Assembly (NCBI RefSeq): GCF_000302535.1
Contig: NC_018708.1
Coordinates: forward strand, 3,534,001 to 3,598,000
Direction of reading: 5' to 3'
Origin: Acidovorax sp. KKS102
GTDB lineage: Bacteria; Pseudomonadota; Gammaproteobacteria; Burkholderiales; Burkholderiaceae_C
DNA length: 64,000 bases
This document shows, in pieces, positions 34,863-44,290 of this stretch. Under the pieces are notes generated by a model. That model ran no database searches. It saw nothing but the letters and a program-made list of their open reading frames with translations, and was not told where the DNA came from. Positions within the stretch are counted from its first letter, which is position 1; the number at the start of each line of letters is the position of its first letter. A program made the position numbers and the translations under genes.

Positions 34863-35936
34863 TCACCCCACCTTGCGCGCAGCTGCCGCGCGCAGGCGCC
34901 CCACCACACCGGTGGGGAAGTAGTAAACGGACAGAACAAACAGCACGCCCAGCCACAGCAGCCAGCGGTCGGGCGACAGCAGCGCAGACAGCCAGGGCAG
35001 GCCTGAGGCGGCCTCGCTGCCCAGGCGCAGCAGATCCTGCAGGTAGCTTTGCGCCACCAGGAAGAGAACGGCGCCAATGGCCGAGCCGTAGATCGTGCCC
35101 ATGCCGCCGATCACCACGATCAGCAGGCAGTCCATCATGATTTCGAAGCTCAGGGACGTATCCGGCCCGTTGTAGCGCAGCCAGAGCGCCAGCATGGCAC
35201 CCGCCATGGTGGCAAACAGTGCCGACAGCACGCTGGACGTGGTGCGGTACACCACCACGCGGTAGCCAATGGCCTCGGCGCGGAACTCGTTCTCGCGGAT
35301 GGCCTGCAGCACGCGGCCGAAGGGCGAGTTGACGATGCGCAGCAGCGCCAGCACCAGCGCCACGGCCGTGACGAAGAGCAGGTAATAGCAGATCAGCCGC
35401 CCATCAATGCTCACGCCCAGGAAGGGGTCGTCAAACGGCTCGAAGCTGGGCGACAGGAACTCGGGCACCTTGAAGGTCAGGCCGTCTTCGCCGCCGGTGA
35501 TGTCCGACAGTTGCGAGGCCAGCGTCTGGAATGCAGCCGCCACGGCCAGCGTAATCATGGCGAAGAAGATGGCCCGCACGCGCAGCGAGAACAGCCCCAC
35601 CGCCAGCGACAGCAGCAGCGAGAGCACGAGCGCGCCTGCCAGCCCCACCAGCAGCGCCGACCACGTGGGCCCCATGCGGGTAGTGGCCACGGCAATGCCG
35701 TAGGCTCCAATGCCAAAGAACATGGTGTGCGCAAAGCTCACGATGCCGGTGTAGCCCAAGAGCAGATCGAAGCTGGCGACCAGCACCACAAAGATCAGCA
35801 CCTTGGCCGCCACGGACAGCGCCTTGACACCCGGGAAGAGGAACGGCGCGAACGCCAGGCCCACAAAGATGGCCACCAGAATCACCGCCAGCACCTTGCT
35901 GCGCGGATAGTCGCCGGAGAGAAGTCGGTTCAGCAT
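34863..35936 (-). CDS. LivM-type ABC transporter permease (PHB-linked cluster)
   Basis: This 357-residue membrane protein has the LivM family landmark LLLGYTGIVSFAHTMFFGIG near residue 60. The cytoplasmic coupling region VLQAIRENEFRAEAIGY lies near 230 and the segment VVIGGMGTIYGSAIGA near 290. It is the last of four adjacent importer genes and follows livH by 16 bases. Confidence 0.92.
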   Translation of the reverse strand: MLNRLLSGDYPRSKVLAVILVAIFVGLAFAPFLFPGVKALSVAAKVLIFVVLVASFDLLLGYTGIVSFAHTMFFGIGAYGIAVATTRMGPTWSALLVGLAGALVLSLLLSLAVGLFSLRVRAIFFAMITLAVAAAFQTLASQLSDITGGEDGLTFKVPEFLSPSFEPFDDPFLGVSIDGRLICYYLLFVTAVALVLALLRIVNSPFGRVLQAIRENEFRAEAIGYRVVVYRTTSSVLSALFATMAGAMLALWLRYNGPDTSLSFEIMMDCLLIVVIGGMGTIYGSAIGAVLFLVAQSYLQDLLRLGSEAASGLPWLSALLSPDRWLLWLGVLFVLSVYYFPTGVVGRLRAAAARKVG

Positions 35937-35952
35937 GTCAGTCGGCTCCTCA

Positions 35953-36939
35953 TCAGCGGTTGGCCACGGGATAGACGCCCTGCGGACGCCACAAGAGAAT
36001 GGCCACCATCAACGCGATGTTGGAGAACAGTGCCACCTTGGGCACCAGGAATCCGGTGTAGTTGGCCATCAGCCCCACCAGCAGCGCGCCGATGAGCGCG
36101 CCGCCCGTGCTGCCCAGGCCGCCGATGATGATCACGATGAAGATCAGTACGTTGACCTGTGCGCCCATCTGGGGCACCACGTTCTGCTGGTACAGACCCC
36201 ACATCACGCCGCCCAGGCCCGCCAAGGCCGAGCCCACCACGAACACGCCCACAAACAGGCGGCGGATGCGGTAGCCCAGGCTTTCGACCATCTCGCGGTC
36301 CTGCACGCCAGCGCGGATCAGCAGGCCGACCTTGGTACGCGACAGCGTCCAGGCCAGCACACCAAACACCAGCAAGCCCACGGCCACCGCCACCAGGCGG
36401 TACTTTTCGATGGCCGCATCGCCCACCAGCAGCGAGCCACGCATGCCCTGGGGCAGCGGCAGCGGGATCTGCGCAGGCCCCCAGATGACCTTGATGAGTT
36501 CTTCACCAATGATCATGCCGCCCATGGTGATGAGGATCTGCTTCAGGTGCTGGCCGTACACGGGCCGCACGATGAAGCGCTCGAACGCGAGGCCCACAGC
36601 GCCCGCTACCGCCATGGCCACCACCATGGCGGGCAGCACGGCCATCAGGTTGCGCCACAGCTCGGCACTCTGGGTGTAGTCGCCCATGGCGCCCAGCACG
36701 CTGGTGGCCACAAACGCACCCAGCGCAATGAACACGCCATGGCCGAAGTTCAGTACGTCCATGAGGCCAAACACCAGCGTGAGGCCCGAGGCGATGATGA
36801 AGATGATCATGCCCATGGCCAGCCCCGCCACCGTGAGCGTGAGCCAGGTGCTGGGCGAGCCGATGAAGGGCAGCACCAGCAGCGCCAGCGCCGGCACCAG
36901 CGCCAGCGGCTTCCAGTCGAAATCGCGGGTGATGCTCAT
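35953..36939 (-). CDS. LivH-type ABC transporter permease (PHB-linked cluster)
   Basis: This 328-residue hydrophobic permease contains VFGLMDVLNFGHGVFIALGA near residue 55 and IIIGGLGSTGGALIGALLVG near 275. It carries a longer N-terminal stretch than the first LivH in this window. It is encoded just before livM and about 115 bases after livF; that gap holds a dispersed repeat. Confidence 0.92.
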   Translation of the reverse strand: MSITRDFDWKPLALVPALALLVLPFIGSPSTWLTLTVAGLAMGMIIFIIASGLTLVFGLMDVLNFGHGVFIALGAFVATSVLGAMGDYTQSAELWRNLMAVLPAMVVAMAVAGAVGLAFERFIVRPVYGQHLKQILITMGGMIIGEELIKVIWGPAQIPLPLPQGMRGSLLVGDAAIEKYRLVAVAVGLLVFGVLAWTLSRTKVGLLIRAGVQDREMVESLGYRIRRLFVGVFVVGSALAGLGGVMWGLYQQNVVPQMGAQVNVLIFIVIIIGGLGSTGGALIGALLVGLMANYTGFLVPKVALFSNIALMVAILLWRPQGVYPVANR

Positions 36940-36984
36940 GCCCGACCTCCAGCAGCCACTGCCGCACCACGCACATCAGCTACA

Positions 36985-37041
36985 TATTTGATAGCTGCCA
37001 CGGCAATAGATACCTGCGCTACCGCCCGAAAACACCTGAAA
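36985..37041 (+). repeat. Dispersed TAGC...GCGCTA-type repeat, copy A
   Basis: This copy reads TATTTGATAGCTGCCACGGC, then about 16 variable bases, then TGCGCTACCGCCCGAAAA. It sits inside the importer operon between the ATPase and permease genes. In a transcript it would separate the two coding regions. Confidence 0.6.
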
Positions 37042-37054
37042 TTGCTCATACGAC

Positions 37055-37792
37055 TCATAGCGCCAACCCCAGCAGCGAGCGCTGCAGTTCTTCGTCTTGC
37101 GCCAGTGCGGCCATGCTGCCCGCATGCACCACCTGGCCGTTGTCCATCACGGCCACGGTGTCACCCAGCCGCTTGGCAAAGTTGATGTTCTGCTCGACGA
37201 GCAGGATGGTCACGCCGCTCTTCTTGAGCTGGTCGAACGCATCGATCATGTTGTTGATGATGGCGGGCGCGAGGCCCTTGCTGGGCTCATCCACGATGAG
37301 CAGATCGCGCGGCTCGACGATGGCGCGGCTCACGGCCACCATCTGCTTTTGGCCGCCGCTGAGCTTTCCAGCGGGGTGGTTCCAGAACTTCTCCACCGCG
37401 GGGAAGAGCTTGAAGATCCACTGCAAGCGCGCCTCGTCCATCTGCGCGGCGTTGCGGGCACTGCGTGCGGCCAGCAGCATGTTTTCCTTCACCGTGAGGT
37501 CGGCAAAGATGCCCATGTTCTCGGGCACATAGGCGATGTTCAGGCCCGCGATGGCAGGCGTATTCATCGCGGTGATGTCTTTGCCACCAAAGTGGATGGA
37601 GCCCTGCGACGCATGCCACAGGCCCATGATGGTGCGCAGCGTGGTCGTCTTGCCTGCGCCGTTGCGGCCCAGCAGCATGGTGAGCTGCCCTTTGGGCACA
37701 GCCAGGTCAACGCCGTGCAGGATGTGGTACGCCCCGATGTGCGTGTGCACACCCTTGAGTTCGAGCAGGTTGGTCATTGGTGTCGTGCTCAT
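37055..37792 (-). CDS. LivF-type ABC transporter ATPase (PHB-linked cluster)
   Basis: This 245-residue ATPase has Walker A LLGRNGAGKTTT near residue 41, the signature KLSGGQKQM near 144 and Walker B LLIVDEPSKGLAP. The frame is open far upstream, but the ATG at 37792 overlaps the livG stop (ATGA), and a second ATG five codons in is also possible. It energises import with the neighbouring LivG-type subunit. Confidence 0.93.
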   Translation of the reverse strand: MSTTPMTNLLELKGVHTHIGAYHILHGVDLAVPKGQLTMLLGRNGAGKTTTLRTIMGLWHASQGSIHFGGKDITAMNTPAIAGLNIAYVPENMGIFADLTVKENMLLAARSARNAAQMDEARLQWIFKLFPAVEKFWNHPAGKLSGGQKQMVAVSRAIVEPRDLLIVDEPSKGLAPAIINNMIDAFDQLKKSGVTILLVEQNINFAKRLGDTVAVMDNGQVVHAGSMAALAQDEELQRSLLGLAL

Positions 37793-38571
37793 GCGGCCTC
37801 CTTCTCTGCGTCCTTGGAGACGCCCAGGTAAGCCTCTTGCACCACGGGCGATGCGATCACCTCGGCTGGCGGGCCATCGGCCACCAGCGTGCCGTTGGTC
37901 AGCACGATGATGCGGTCGGCCAGTTCGCGCACCACGTCCATCTTGTGCTCCACCAGCAGGATGATCTTGGTCTTGTCCTTCTTCAGCTCGCGGATCAGGT
38001 TCAGGATCACGGGCGCCTCGTCGTGGCTCATGCCGGCCGTGGGCTCGTCGAACATGTAGACCTGCGGCTCCAGCGCCATGAGCAGCGCCACTTCGAGCTT
38101 GCGCTGGTCGCCGTGCGGCAGGCTGGCAACCGGGGTATCTGCCCGGTCGGTCATGGCCACGGCCTGCAGGATCACGCGGGCGCGCTGGGTCAGCGCGTTG
38201 TGGTCGCTCCAGATACTCCACAGGTTCATGCCCCGGCGGTGCTTGCCCTCCTGCGTGGCCTGCACGGCCAGGCGCACGTTCTCCAGCACGCTGAGGTTGG
38301 GGAACAGGTTGGTGAGCTGGAACGCCCGGCCCAGACCCGCGTGCGTGCGTGCCGAGACGGACTGGCCCGTGAGGTCCTGCCCGCCCAGCATCACGCTGCC
38401 GCTGGTGGCCTTGAGTTGCCCCGAAATCAGGTTGAAGTAGGTGGTCTTGCCCGCGCCGTTGGGGCCCACGATGGCGGTCAGCGTGCCAGGCTCGAAAGAG
38501 CAGGTCACGCCGTTGACCGCCACATGGCCGCCGAAGCGGATGGTCAAGTCCTTGGTGGCCAAGGTGCTCAT
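37789..38571 (-). CDS. LivG-type ABC transporter ATPase (PHB-linked cluster)
   Basis: This 260-residue ATPase has Walker A VGPNGAGKTTYFN near residue 36, the family segment LGRAFQLTNLFPNLSV near 83 and the signature SLPHGDQRKLEVALL. Its Walker B lies in VYMFDEPTAGMS. The ATG at 38571 is chosen over the longer frame to 38652 because it starts the domain. It follows the PHB depolymerase gene by 82 bases on the same strand. Confidence 0.92.
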   Translation of the reverse strand: MSTLATKDLTIRFGGHVAVNGVTCSFEPGTLTAIVGPNGAGKTTYFNLISGQLKATSGSVMLGGQDLTGQSVSARTHAGLGRAFQLTNLFPNLSVLENVRLAVQATQEGKHRRGMNLWSIWSDHNALTQRARVILQAVAMTDRADTPVASLPHGDQRKLEVALLMALEPQVYMFDEPTAGMSHDEAPVILNLIRELKKDKTKIILLVEHKMDVVRELADRIIVLTNGTLVADGPPAEVIASPVVQEAYLGVSKDAEKEAA

Positions 38572-38653
38572 GGGTGGGGGTTCACTTTCACGGTCTGAGT
38601 CAATCGATGGAATGGGTGGGGCGCCCTGCCCTGCGGCAGCGCGCCCCGGCACT

Positions 38654-40138
38654 TTAAGGACAAGTGCCGATCACGTAGTAGTTGGTGCTGGTCTGCTTCA
38701 GGGTGTTGGTCACAAACACGTTCCACAGGCCCATGTTTTGGTTGGAGCCCAGCGCATAGGTGTAGCCCCCGGCGGCGTACGCGCGCCCGGCCAGGGTGTG
38801 TGCATAGTTGCTGGCCGTGGTGCAGGTGGCCGTGCCACCGCCCGATGCGGCCAGCGTGGTGCCCGAAGCCGCGGCCGATGTGGCGCCTTCGGCCCCGTTG
38901 GCATCGGCAGCGCGCACTGTCCAGCTGTAGGTGGTGGAGGCAGCCAGGCCGGTGTCGGTGTAACTGGTGGCGGTGACAGGCAGCGCGTTGACCTTATTGG
39001 CGTTGCGGTACACGTTGTAGCTGGCCGCACCGGTGACGGCGGCCCAGCCGATGGCCATGCTGTTGGCCGTGGCGCCCGAAGTGCTCACGCCCGTGGGGGC
39101 AGGCAGGGCCACAGGGTCGGGGGGCGTGGTACCGCCCGTGCCGCTGGAAACGCGATCCACCATGGCCTTGATGGCCGCCATTTGCGGGCCGGACTTCTTG
39201 GAGTAGTTGGCGCTGTCATAGCCCCACCAGTCCCAGCAGCTGTTGGTGGCTGCGGTGCTGGTCTGCGGGTACAGCATCACGATGTTGTTAGTGTCGGCCC
39301 AGCGGTTGTAGCCAGTGTTGCGCACGTACTGCTGCTGCACATCGCTGATGTTCTGCTTGCAGCCATGCAGCACCACGTGCAGCTTGCAGGTGGCCGTGCC
39401 ACCCGCCTGGCAGGCCTGGGGCACGTAAGCCCAGCCGGTGGTGGCCATGCCATGGTTGGTGATGAATTCGCTCTGGTTGAACTCGATGTAATTGCCGGTG
39501 GGCAGGGTGGCGTTGTTGCGGGCGTTCAGCGTGCCGTACAGGTGCTGCAGCATGGCGCCGGCCAGGTCGAAGTTGCAGTCGCTGATGTAGGGCGCGCCCT
39601 TTGTGGAGCAGGCGTTTCCGTAGTCGTCCGTCACCATCGCGTGTTCGGCCGCAATGTCTTTCTTGTAGACCACGTTGGCGGCGGGAACGAAGCTGTTGTA
39701 GTAGGTGCGCAGCGCGTCCATGACCCCGGTTTTGACCACGCTGTCGAGCGTGCCCGAGAACAGGTAGACCTTGGAGTTCTGCAGATTGGCCACGGGGTCG
39801 ATGACTCCCTGACTGGCCCAGGTGTTGGTGGTGCTGACCAGCGTGCTGGTGGGAATGCCCGCAGGACTGGCCATGCAGCGCCCGGTGGCGTTGACGATGG
39901 ACCCTTCGGCGCAGTAGAACGGGCCGCCCGCCACCACACCCGCCCCCTTGGCAAACGTGGCCGAGTACGCCACGTGCAGTTGCACCGCCATGAAGCCGCC
40001 CGAGGACAAGCCCGACACCGTGGTCTGTGTCTTGTCGATCTTGAGTGCTGGCAGGTTGACGGCAGCGTGAACACCGCCCGCACCACAAAGTGCCATCGCA
40101 GCCCCTGCTGCAGCCGCCCGGATGAAATTGAAAGCCAT
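38654..40138 (-). CDS. Extracellular poly(3-hydroxybutyrate) depolymerase
   Basis: This secreted enzyme hydrolyses polyhydroxybutyrate outside the cell. The 494-residue protein has a signal peptide (to VHA, residue 25) and a lipase box GLSSG with Ser45. The oxyanion-hole segment HVVLHGCKQN comes only near residue 276. That order (lipase box before oxyanion hole) is the type-2 catalytic domain. A fibronectin type III linker covers about 345-430, followed by a cysteine-flanked C-terminal substrate-binding domain (CTTASNYAHT to IGTCP). It lies between a binding-protein gene and the importer genes. Confidence 0.93.
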   Translation of the reverse strand: MAFNFIRAAAAGAAMALCGAGGVHAAVNLPALKIDKTQTTVSGLSSGGFMAVQLHVAYSATFAKGAGVVAGGPFYCAEGSIVNATGRCMASPAGIPTSTLVSTTNTWASQGVIDPVANLQNSKVYLFSGTLDSVVKTGVMDALRTYYNSFVPAANVVYKKDIAAEHAMVTDDYGNACSTKGAPYISDCNFDLAGAMLQHLYGTLNARNNATLPTGNYIEFNQSEFITNHGMATTGWAYVPQACQAGGTATCKLHVVLHGCKQNISDVQQQYVRNTGYNRWADTNNIVMLYPQTSTAATNSCWDWWGYDSANYSKKSGPQMAAIKAMVDRVSSGTGGTTPPDPVALPAPTGVSTSGATANSMAIGWAAVTGAASYNVYRNANKVNALPVTATSYTDTGLAASTTYSWTVRAADANGAEGATSAAASGTTLAASGGGTATCTTASNYAHTLAGRAYAAGGYTYALGSNQNMGLWNVFVTNTLKQTSTNYYVIGTCP

Positions 40139-40255
40139 GTTGTCTTGTCTCCAAATAATTTTTGAGAAAAACCGACCCAGCCCCCGTGTACACCCGGGGG
40201 TTCATGCATCAATTCACTGGAAAAAAAGGGCGGCCGCCCCCCCGCGATGATGGAT

Positions 40256-40289
40256 CCCCGCTGGGCTGAACAATCGTCAGCCAGCGGGG
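40256..40289. repeat. Strong inverted repeat upstream of the PHB depolymerase gene
   Basis: The arms CCCCGCTGG-g-CTGA and TCAG-CCAGCGGGG pair over 13 bases with one bulge and a 7-base loop. No T-run follows on either strand. It may be an operator or an mRNA-processing hairpin between the abundant binding-protein message and the depolymerase message. Confidence 0.55.
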
Positions 40290-40375
40290 CCACGCAAACC
40301 CTAAGGCTCCGCTGAACAGGTCTCTCGCGTGTCGAGCATCCCTGCCTTGGGCGATCTGCCGCGTTGCAAATCCTC

Positions 40376-40395
40376 GCCATAGCACGGGCTATGGC
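40376..40395. repeat. Short palindrome
   Basis: GCCATAGC and GCTATGGC are perfect inverted arms separated by four bases. The surrounding sequence (GCGTTGCAAATCC upstream) recalls extragenic palindromes of related genomes, which is inference. Confidence 0.4.
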
Positions 40396-40465
40396 TGCGG
40401 TTTACGCCTTGCAGCTCATCCCAAACCAGGGTGCTCGCCATCACTCAGACCTGCCCAGCGCAGCC

Positions 40466-41659
40466 TTATCGCTTGTTGCGAATCGGAACTTGCATCTCTT
40501 CAGGCTTGATCTCGCGCACCAGCTCGGGCACGCCCCAGGCAAAGGCCGGGTCCACCTTGATCTTGAAGTGGTACATGCTCTGCATGGCCTGGTGGTCTTC
40601 CTTGCGGAAGGTCATCTTGCCCTTGGGCGTCTCAAAGCTCATGCCCTCCATGGTCTTGATGAGCTTGTTGGTGTTGGTGTCGCCGTTCGTGGCCTTGAGG
40701 GCCGTGACCAGTGCCATGGCAGAGCTGAAGCCACCGGCCGTGAAGAAGTCTGGCGGGGTCTTGAACTCCTTGTAGTGCGCGGCCACCATGGCTTCGTTCA
40801 CGGGGTTCTTGGGGATGCCGAAGTAGTAGTACGTAGCGCCTTCCATGCCGGGGAAGTTCTTGTACGCAGCCATGGCGGGCAAGATGTTGCCGCCGGTGGC
40901 GATCTCGATGCCATAGCGCTTGAGGTCCATGTCAGCGATCTTGAACGGGTTGCCCGCACCAGCCCAGATGATGAAGATGACCTTGCGGCCGGGCACGTCC
41001 TTGAGCTTGTCGATCAGGCGCTGGGCACCGGCGGTGAAGTCGGTGGTGGTGGTGGGCAGGTATTCCTCGTGCACCAGCTTCGCGTTCTTCAGCGCGTCCT
41101 TGAAGGCCTTCACACCGTCACGGCCAAAGGCGTAGTCCTGCGCCAGCGTGGCTACCGTGACGCCGGCCTTGTCGATGGCCACGGCGTTGGAGATGGCGTC
41201 CTGGCTGCTGTTGCGGCCGGTGCGGAAGATGTACTTGTTCCACTTGTCGCCGGTGATGGCGTCGGCCACGGCGGGCTCCACCAGCAGGATCTTCTTGTAT
41301 TCCTCAGCCACGGGCAGCAGGGCCAGGGCCACGCCGCTGGAGGTGGGGCCGACGGCGATGTCGGCCTTGTCGTCCGAGTAGGCGGAGGCCAGCAGGCTCT
41401 TGCCCAGATCGGGCTTGCCCTGGTCGTCCTTCTCGATCACGACGAGCTTCTTGCCATTGACGGTCATGCTGCCGCCGGTGGCGTAGTTCAGGCCCATCAT
41501 CAGACCGGTCTGGGTCTGCTTGCCGTAGGCTTCCAGTGGGCCCGTCTTGCTGTACACGTGGGCGATGCGGATTTCACCGGTCTGCGCGAACGCGGGGGCA
41601 GAAAGTGTGGCGGCGGTAACGGCTGCGGAAGCGAGGGCGACCAGAGTGCGACGTTGCAT
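40466..41659 (-). CDS. ABC transporter periplasmic substrate-binding protein, first gene of the PHB-linked cluster
   Basis: This 397-residue Peripla_BP_6 protein starts with a Sec signal peptide (ending SAPAFAQ) and then IRIAHVYSKTGPLEAYG. An AGGAGA ribosome site precedes the ATG. It lies directly behind a sigma-54 activator gene and is followed by the PHB depolymerase and LivGFHM genes. Upstream is a GG-N10-GC sigma-54 promoter. It probably captures the product of polymer breakdown, but amino acids or other acids cannot be excluded. Confidence 0.9.
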   Translation of the reverse strand: MQRRTLVALASAAVTAATLSAPAFAQTGEIRIAHVYSKTGPLEAYGKQTQTGLMMGLNYATGGSMTVNGKKLVVIEKDDQGKPDLGKSLLASAYSDDKADIAVGPTSSGVALALLPVAEEYKKILLVEPAVADAITGDKWNKYIFRTGRNSSQDAISNAVAIDKAGVTVATLAQDYAFGRDGVKAFKDALKNAKLVHEEYLPTTTTDFTAGAQRLIDKLKDVPGRKVIFIIWAGAGNPFKIADMDLKRYGIEIATGGNILPAMAAYKNFPGMEGATYYYFGIPKNPVNEAMVAAHYKEFKTPPDFFTAGGFSSAMALVTALKATNGDTNTNKLIKTMEGMSFETPKGKMTFRKEDHQAMQSMYHFKIKVDPAFAWGVPELVREIKPEEMQVPIRNKR

Positions 41660-41690
41660 GGCGATGTCTCCTGTTGTGATGCTTCTTTAT

Positions 41691-41707
41691 TGCACAGTCT
41701 GTGCCAG
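41691..41707 (-). promoter_or_regulatory. Sigma-54 (-24/-12) promoter
   Basis: On the minus strand the sequence is CTGGCACAGACTGTGCA. The invariant GG and GC are separated by exactly 10 bases, as sigma-54 promoters require, and TGGCAC is the consensus -24 box. The -12 box has GTGCA instead of TTGCA. It ends 31 bases before the start codon of the binding-protein gene. Confidence 0.75.
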
Positions 41708-41789
41708 CATCCAAGTGCTTGATTTCAAAGCTACTTTTACTGACACCCTGGCAACACTGACTGATTTCAATACACATTAAATGTCCAAT

Positions 41790-41809
41790 AATCAGACATT
41801 TGTCTGATT
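41790..41809. promoter_or_regulatory. Perfect dyad, probable activator binding site
   Basis: AATCAGAC and GTCTGATT are perfect 8-base inverted arms around a 4-base spacer. The site lies about 90-100 bases upstream of the sigma-54 promoter, the usual place for an enhancer-binding activator. It directly follows the activator gene. A second imperfect dyad (ACATTTAATGT) lies about 10 bases nearer the promoter. Confidence 0.7.
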
Positions 41810-41810
41810 T

Positions 41811-43322
<1,512 letters not shown>

Positions 43323-43413
43323 GGGCGGATGGTAGCGCGGAGGTGCATGCGGGTCCGTGTCCCAGCCACGGTCGCCGGCAGCACAGCGCGTAGCCCTCAG
43401 CGATCTGCTACAT

Positions 43414-43460
43414 TGTTTATAGCAATTAAGGCATTATTTGTCTGCGCTATCGAGCATTTA
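43414..43460 (+). repeat. Dispersed TAGC...GCGCTA-type repeat, copy C
   Basis: This degenerate copy reads TGTTTATAGCAATTAAGGC, then ATTATTTGTCTGCGCTATCG and AGCATTT. It occupies the gap between the activator gene and the DUF2325 gene and runs into the last codon of the latter. Confidence 0.45.
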
Positions 43461-44087
43461 CTGCACCTTGTCAGCCGCCTGACGCTCTTCGGCATGCCCC
43501 CAGTGCAGCACCACGACGGACGGCGGCTGCACCGGCTGCGCAGCCAGAGGCTGGTCCATCAGGATGCAGGTCTTGCCGGTGCGGCGGCAATGGTCCTGTA
43601 CCCGCCAGTACTGGTCATGGCTGATGCAGCCGGTCTGGCAAATCACCCAGTCTGCGGCCGCCAGGCTGGTATGCAGTGCTGCTTCGCTGATGGCTGGCGC
43701 GTCCTCCTCGACAGCCACCTCTTTGCATGGGTGCGCGCACTGGGGTGCTGCAGTGGCTAGAGACGACGCACCCGGCGCCGATGCAGCCAGCTTCCATCGC
43801 AGGCACTCGCGCGACAAGGCAGTGATGCGTTCCGCCAGCACGCCGATATGGCGGGCCATGGACTGTCGCCGCGGCAGGCCCGGCTGAGCCGCCTGCCACT
43901 GTGCCAGGGCATCCTGCGCCCACGCCAGGCGCGTGTCCCGAATGATCACAGCAGCACGCAAGCGCAACACCTCCGCCGACAGCGCTTCCAGTTGCGCGGC
44001 CTGAGCGGCCACCAGCTTGCAGCAGCGTTGCTGCGCCTCACCCCACTGCCTGCACAACGCCATAAATTCCTGGGGAAGTGAATCCAT
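43458..44087 (-). CDS. DUF2325 domain protein, probably Fur-regulated
   Basis: This 209-residue protein has a helical N-terminal half (possible coiled coil about 20-65) and a C-terminal DUF2325 domain with ADWVICQTGCISHDQYWRVQ. It is rich in cysteine and histidine, but I cannot name a cofactor. The biochemical role of the family is unknown to me. A close Fur-box match lies 14 bases before the ATG, so expression is likely to respond to iron. Confidence 0.82.
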   Translation of the reverse strand: MDSLPQEFMALCRQWGEAQQRCCKLVAAQAAQLEALSAEVLRLRAAVIIRDTRLAWAQDALAQWQAAQPGLPRRQSMARHIGVLAERITALSRECLRWKLAASAPGASSLATAAPQCAHPCKEVAVEEDAPAISEAALHTSLAAADWVICQTGCISHDQYWRVQDHCRRTGKTCILMDQPLAAQPVQPPSVVVLHWGHAEERQAADKVQ

Positions 44088-44100
44088 GCACCACCTTGCA

Positions 44101-44119
44101 AATAAGAATTATTCGCATT
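44101..44119 (-). promoter_or_regulatory. Fur box
   Basis: The minus strand reads AATGCGAATAATTCTTATT. Compared with the palindromic form AATGAGAATnATTCTCATT only two positions differ. It lies in an AT-rich leader just before the DUF2325 gene. Confidence 0.7.
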
Positions 44120-44218
44120 TTATGTTATCATCCAGCCCCGTTGAGCAAGTCTCCTGGTGGGAAGGCTCGGGATCTACAACCCGGTGCCAGGCTTGCCATA
44201 ACAACCCAAGCTGAAAAC

Positions 44219-44251
44219 GAAAAAACCGCGCCCTGGAGCGCGGTTTTTTTA
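44219..44251. terminator. Bidirectional rho-independent terminator
   Basis: CCGCGC and GCGCGG form a stem around CCTGGA, with an A-run before and a T-run after. It therefore works in either direction. On the minus strand it ends the tctC-B-A transcript. Confidence 0.85.
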
Positions 44252-44290
44252 CGTGCAGCGTGCGCCACGAGTGCGCAGACGCAGGGGCCT

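Larger units (their letters stand above)
40139..40465. other. Intergenic region upstream of the PHB depolymerase gene
   Basis: This 327-base gap holds a 13-bp-stem hairpin (40256-40289) and a short palindrome (40376-40395). A GGGCGGCCGCCC palindrome followed on the minus strand by seven T residues (about 40221-40240) could be a weak terminator for the binding-protein gene. No open gene is supported. It probably carries the promoter of the depolymerase gene. Confidence 0.5.

Noticed and set aside
38441..40165. Long plus-strand open frame opposite the PHB depolymerase and LivG genes
   Set aside because: It is antisense to well-supported genes, has low-complexity glycine-, valine- and histidine-rich translation, and is explained by high GC content.
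40218..40243. Strong terminator at the GGGCGGCCGCCC palindrome
   Set aside because: A T-run follows on the minus strand, but the palindrome can form only a short stem with almost no loop, so I mention it only in the intergenic note.
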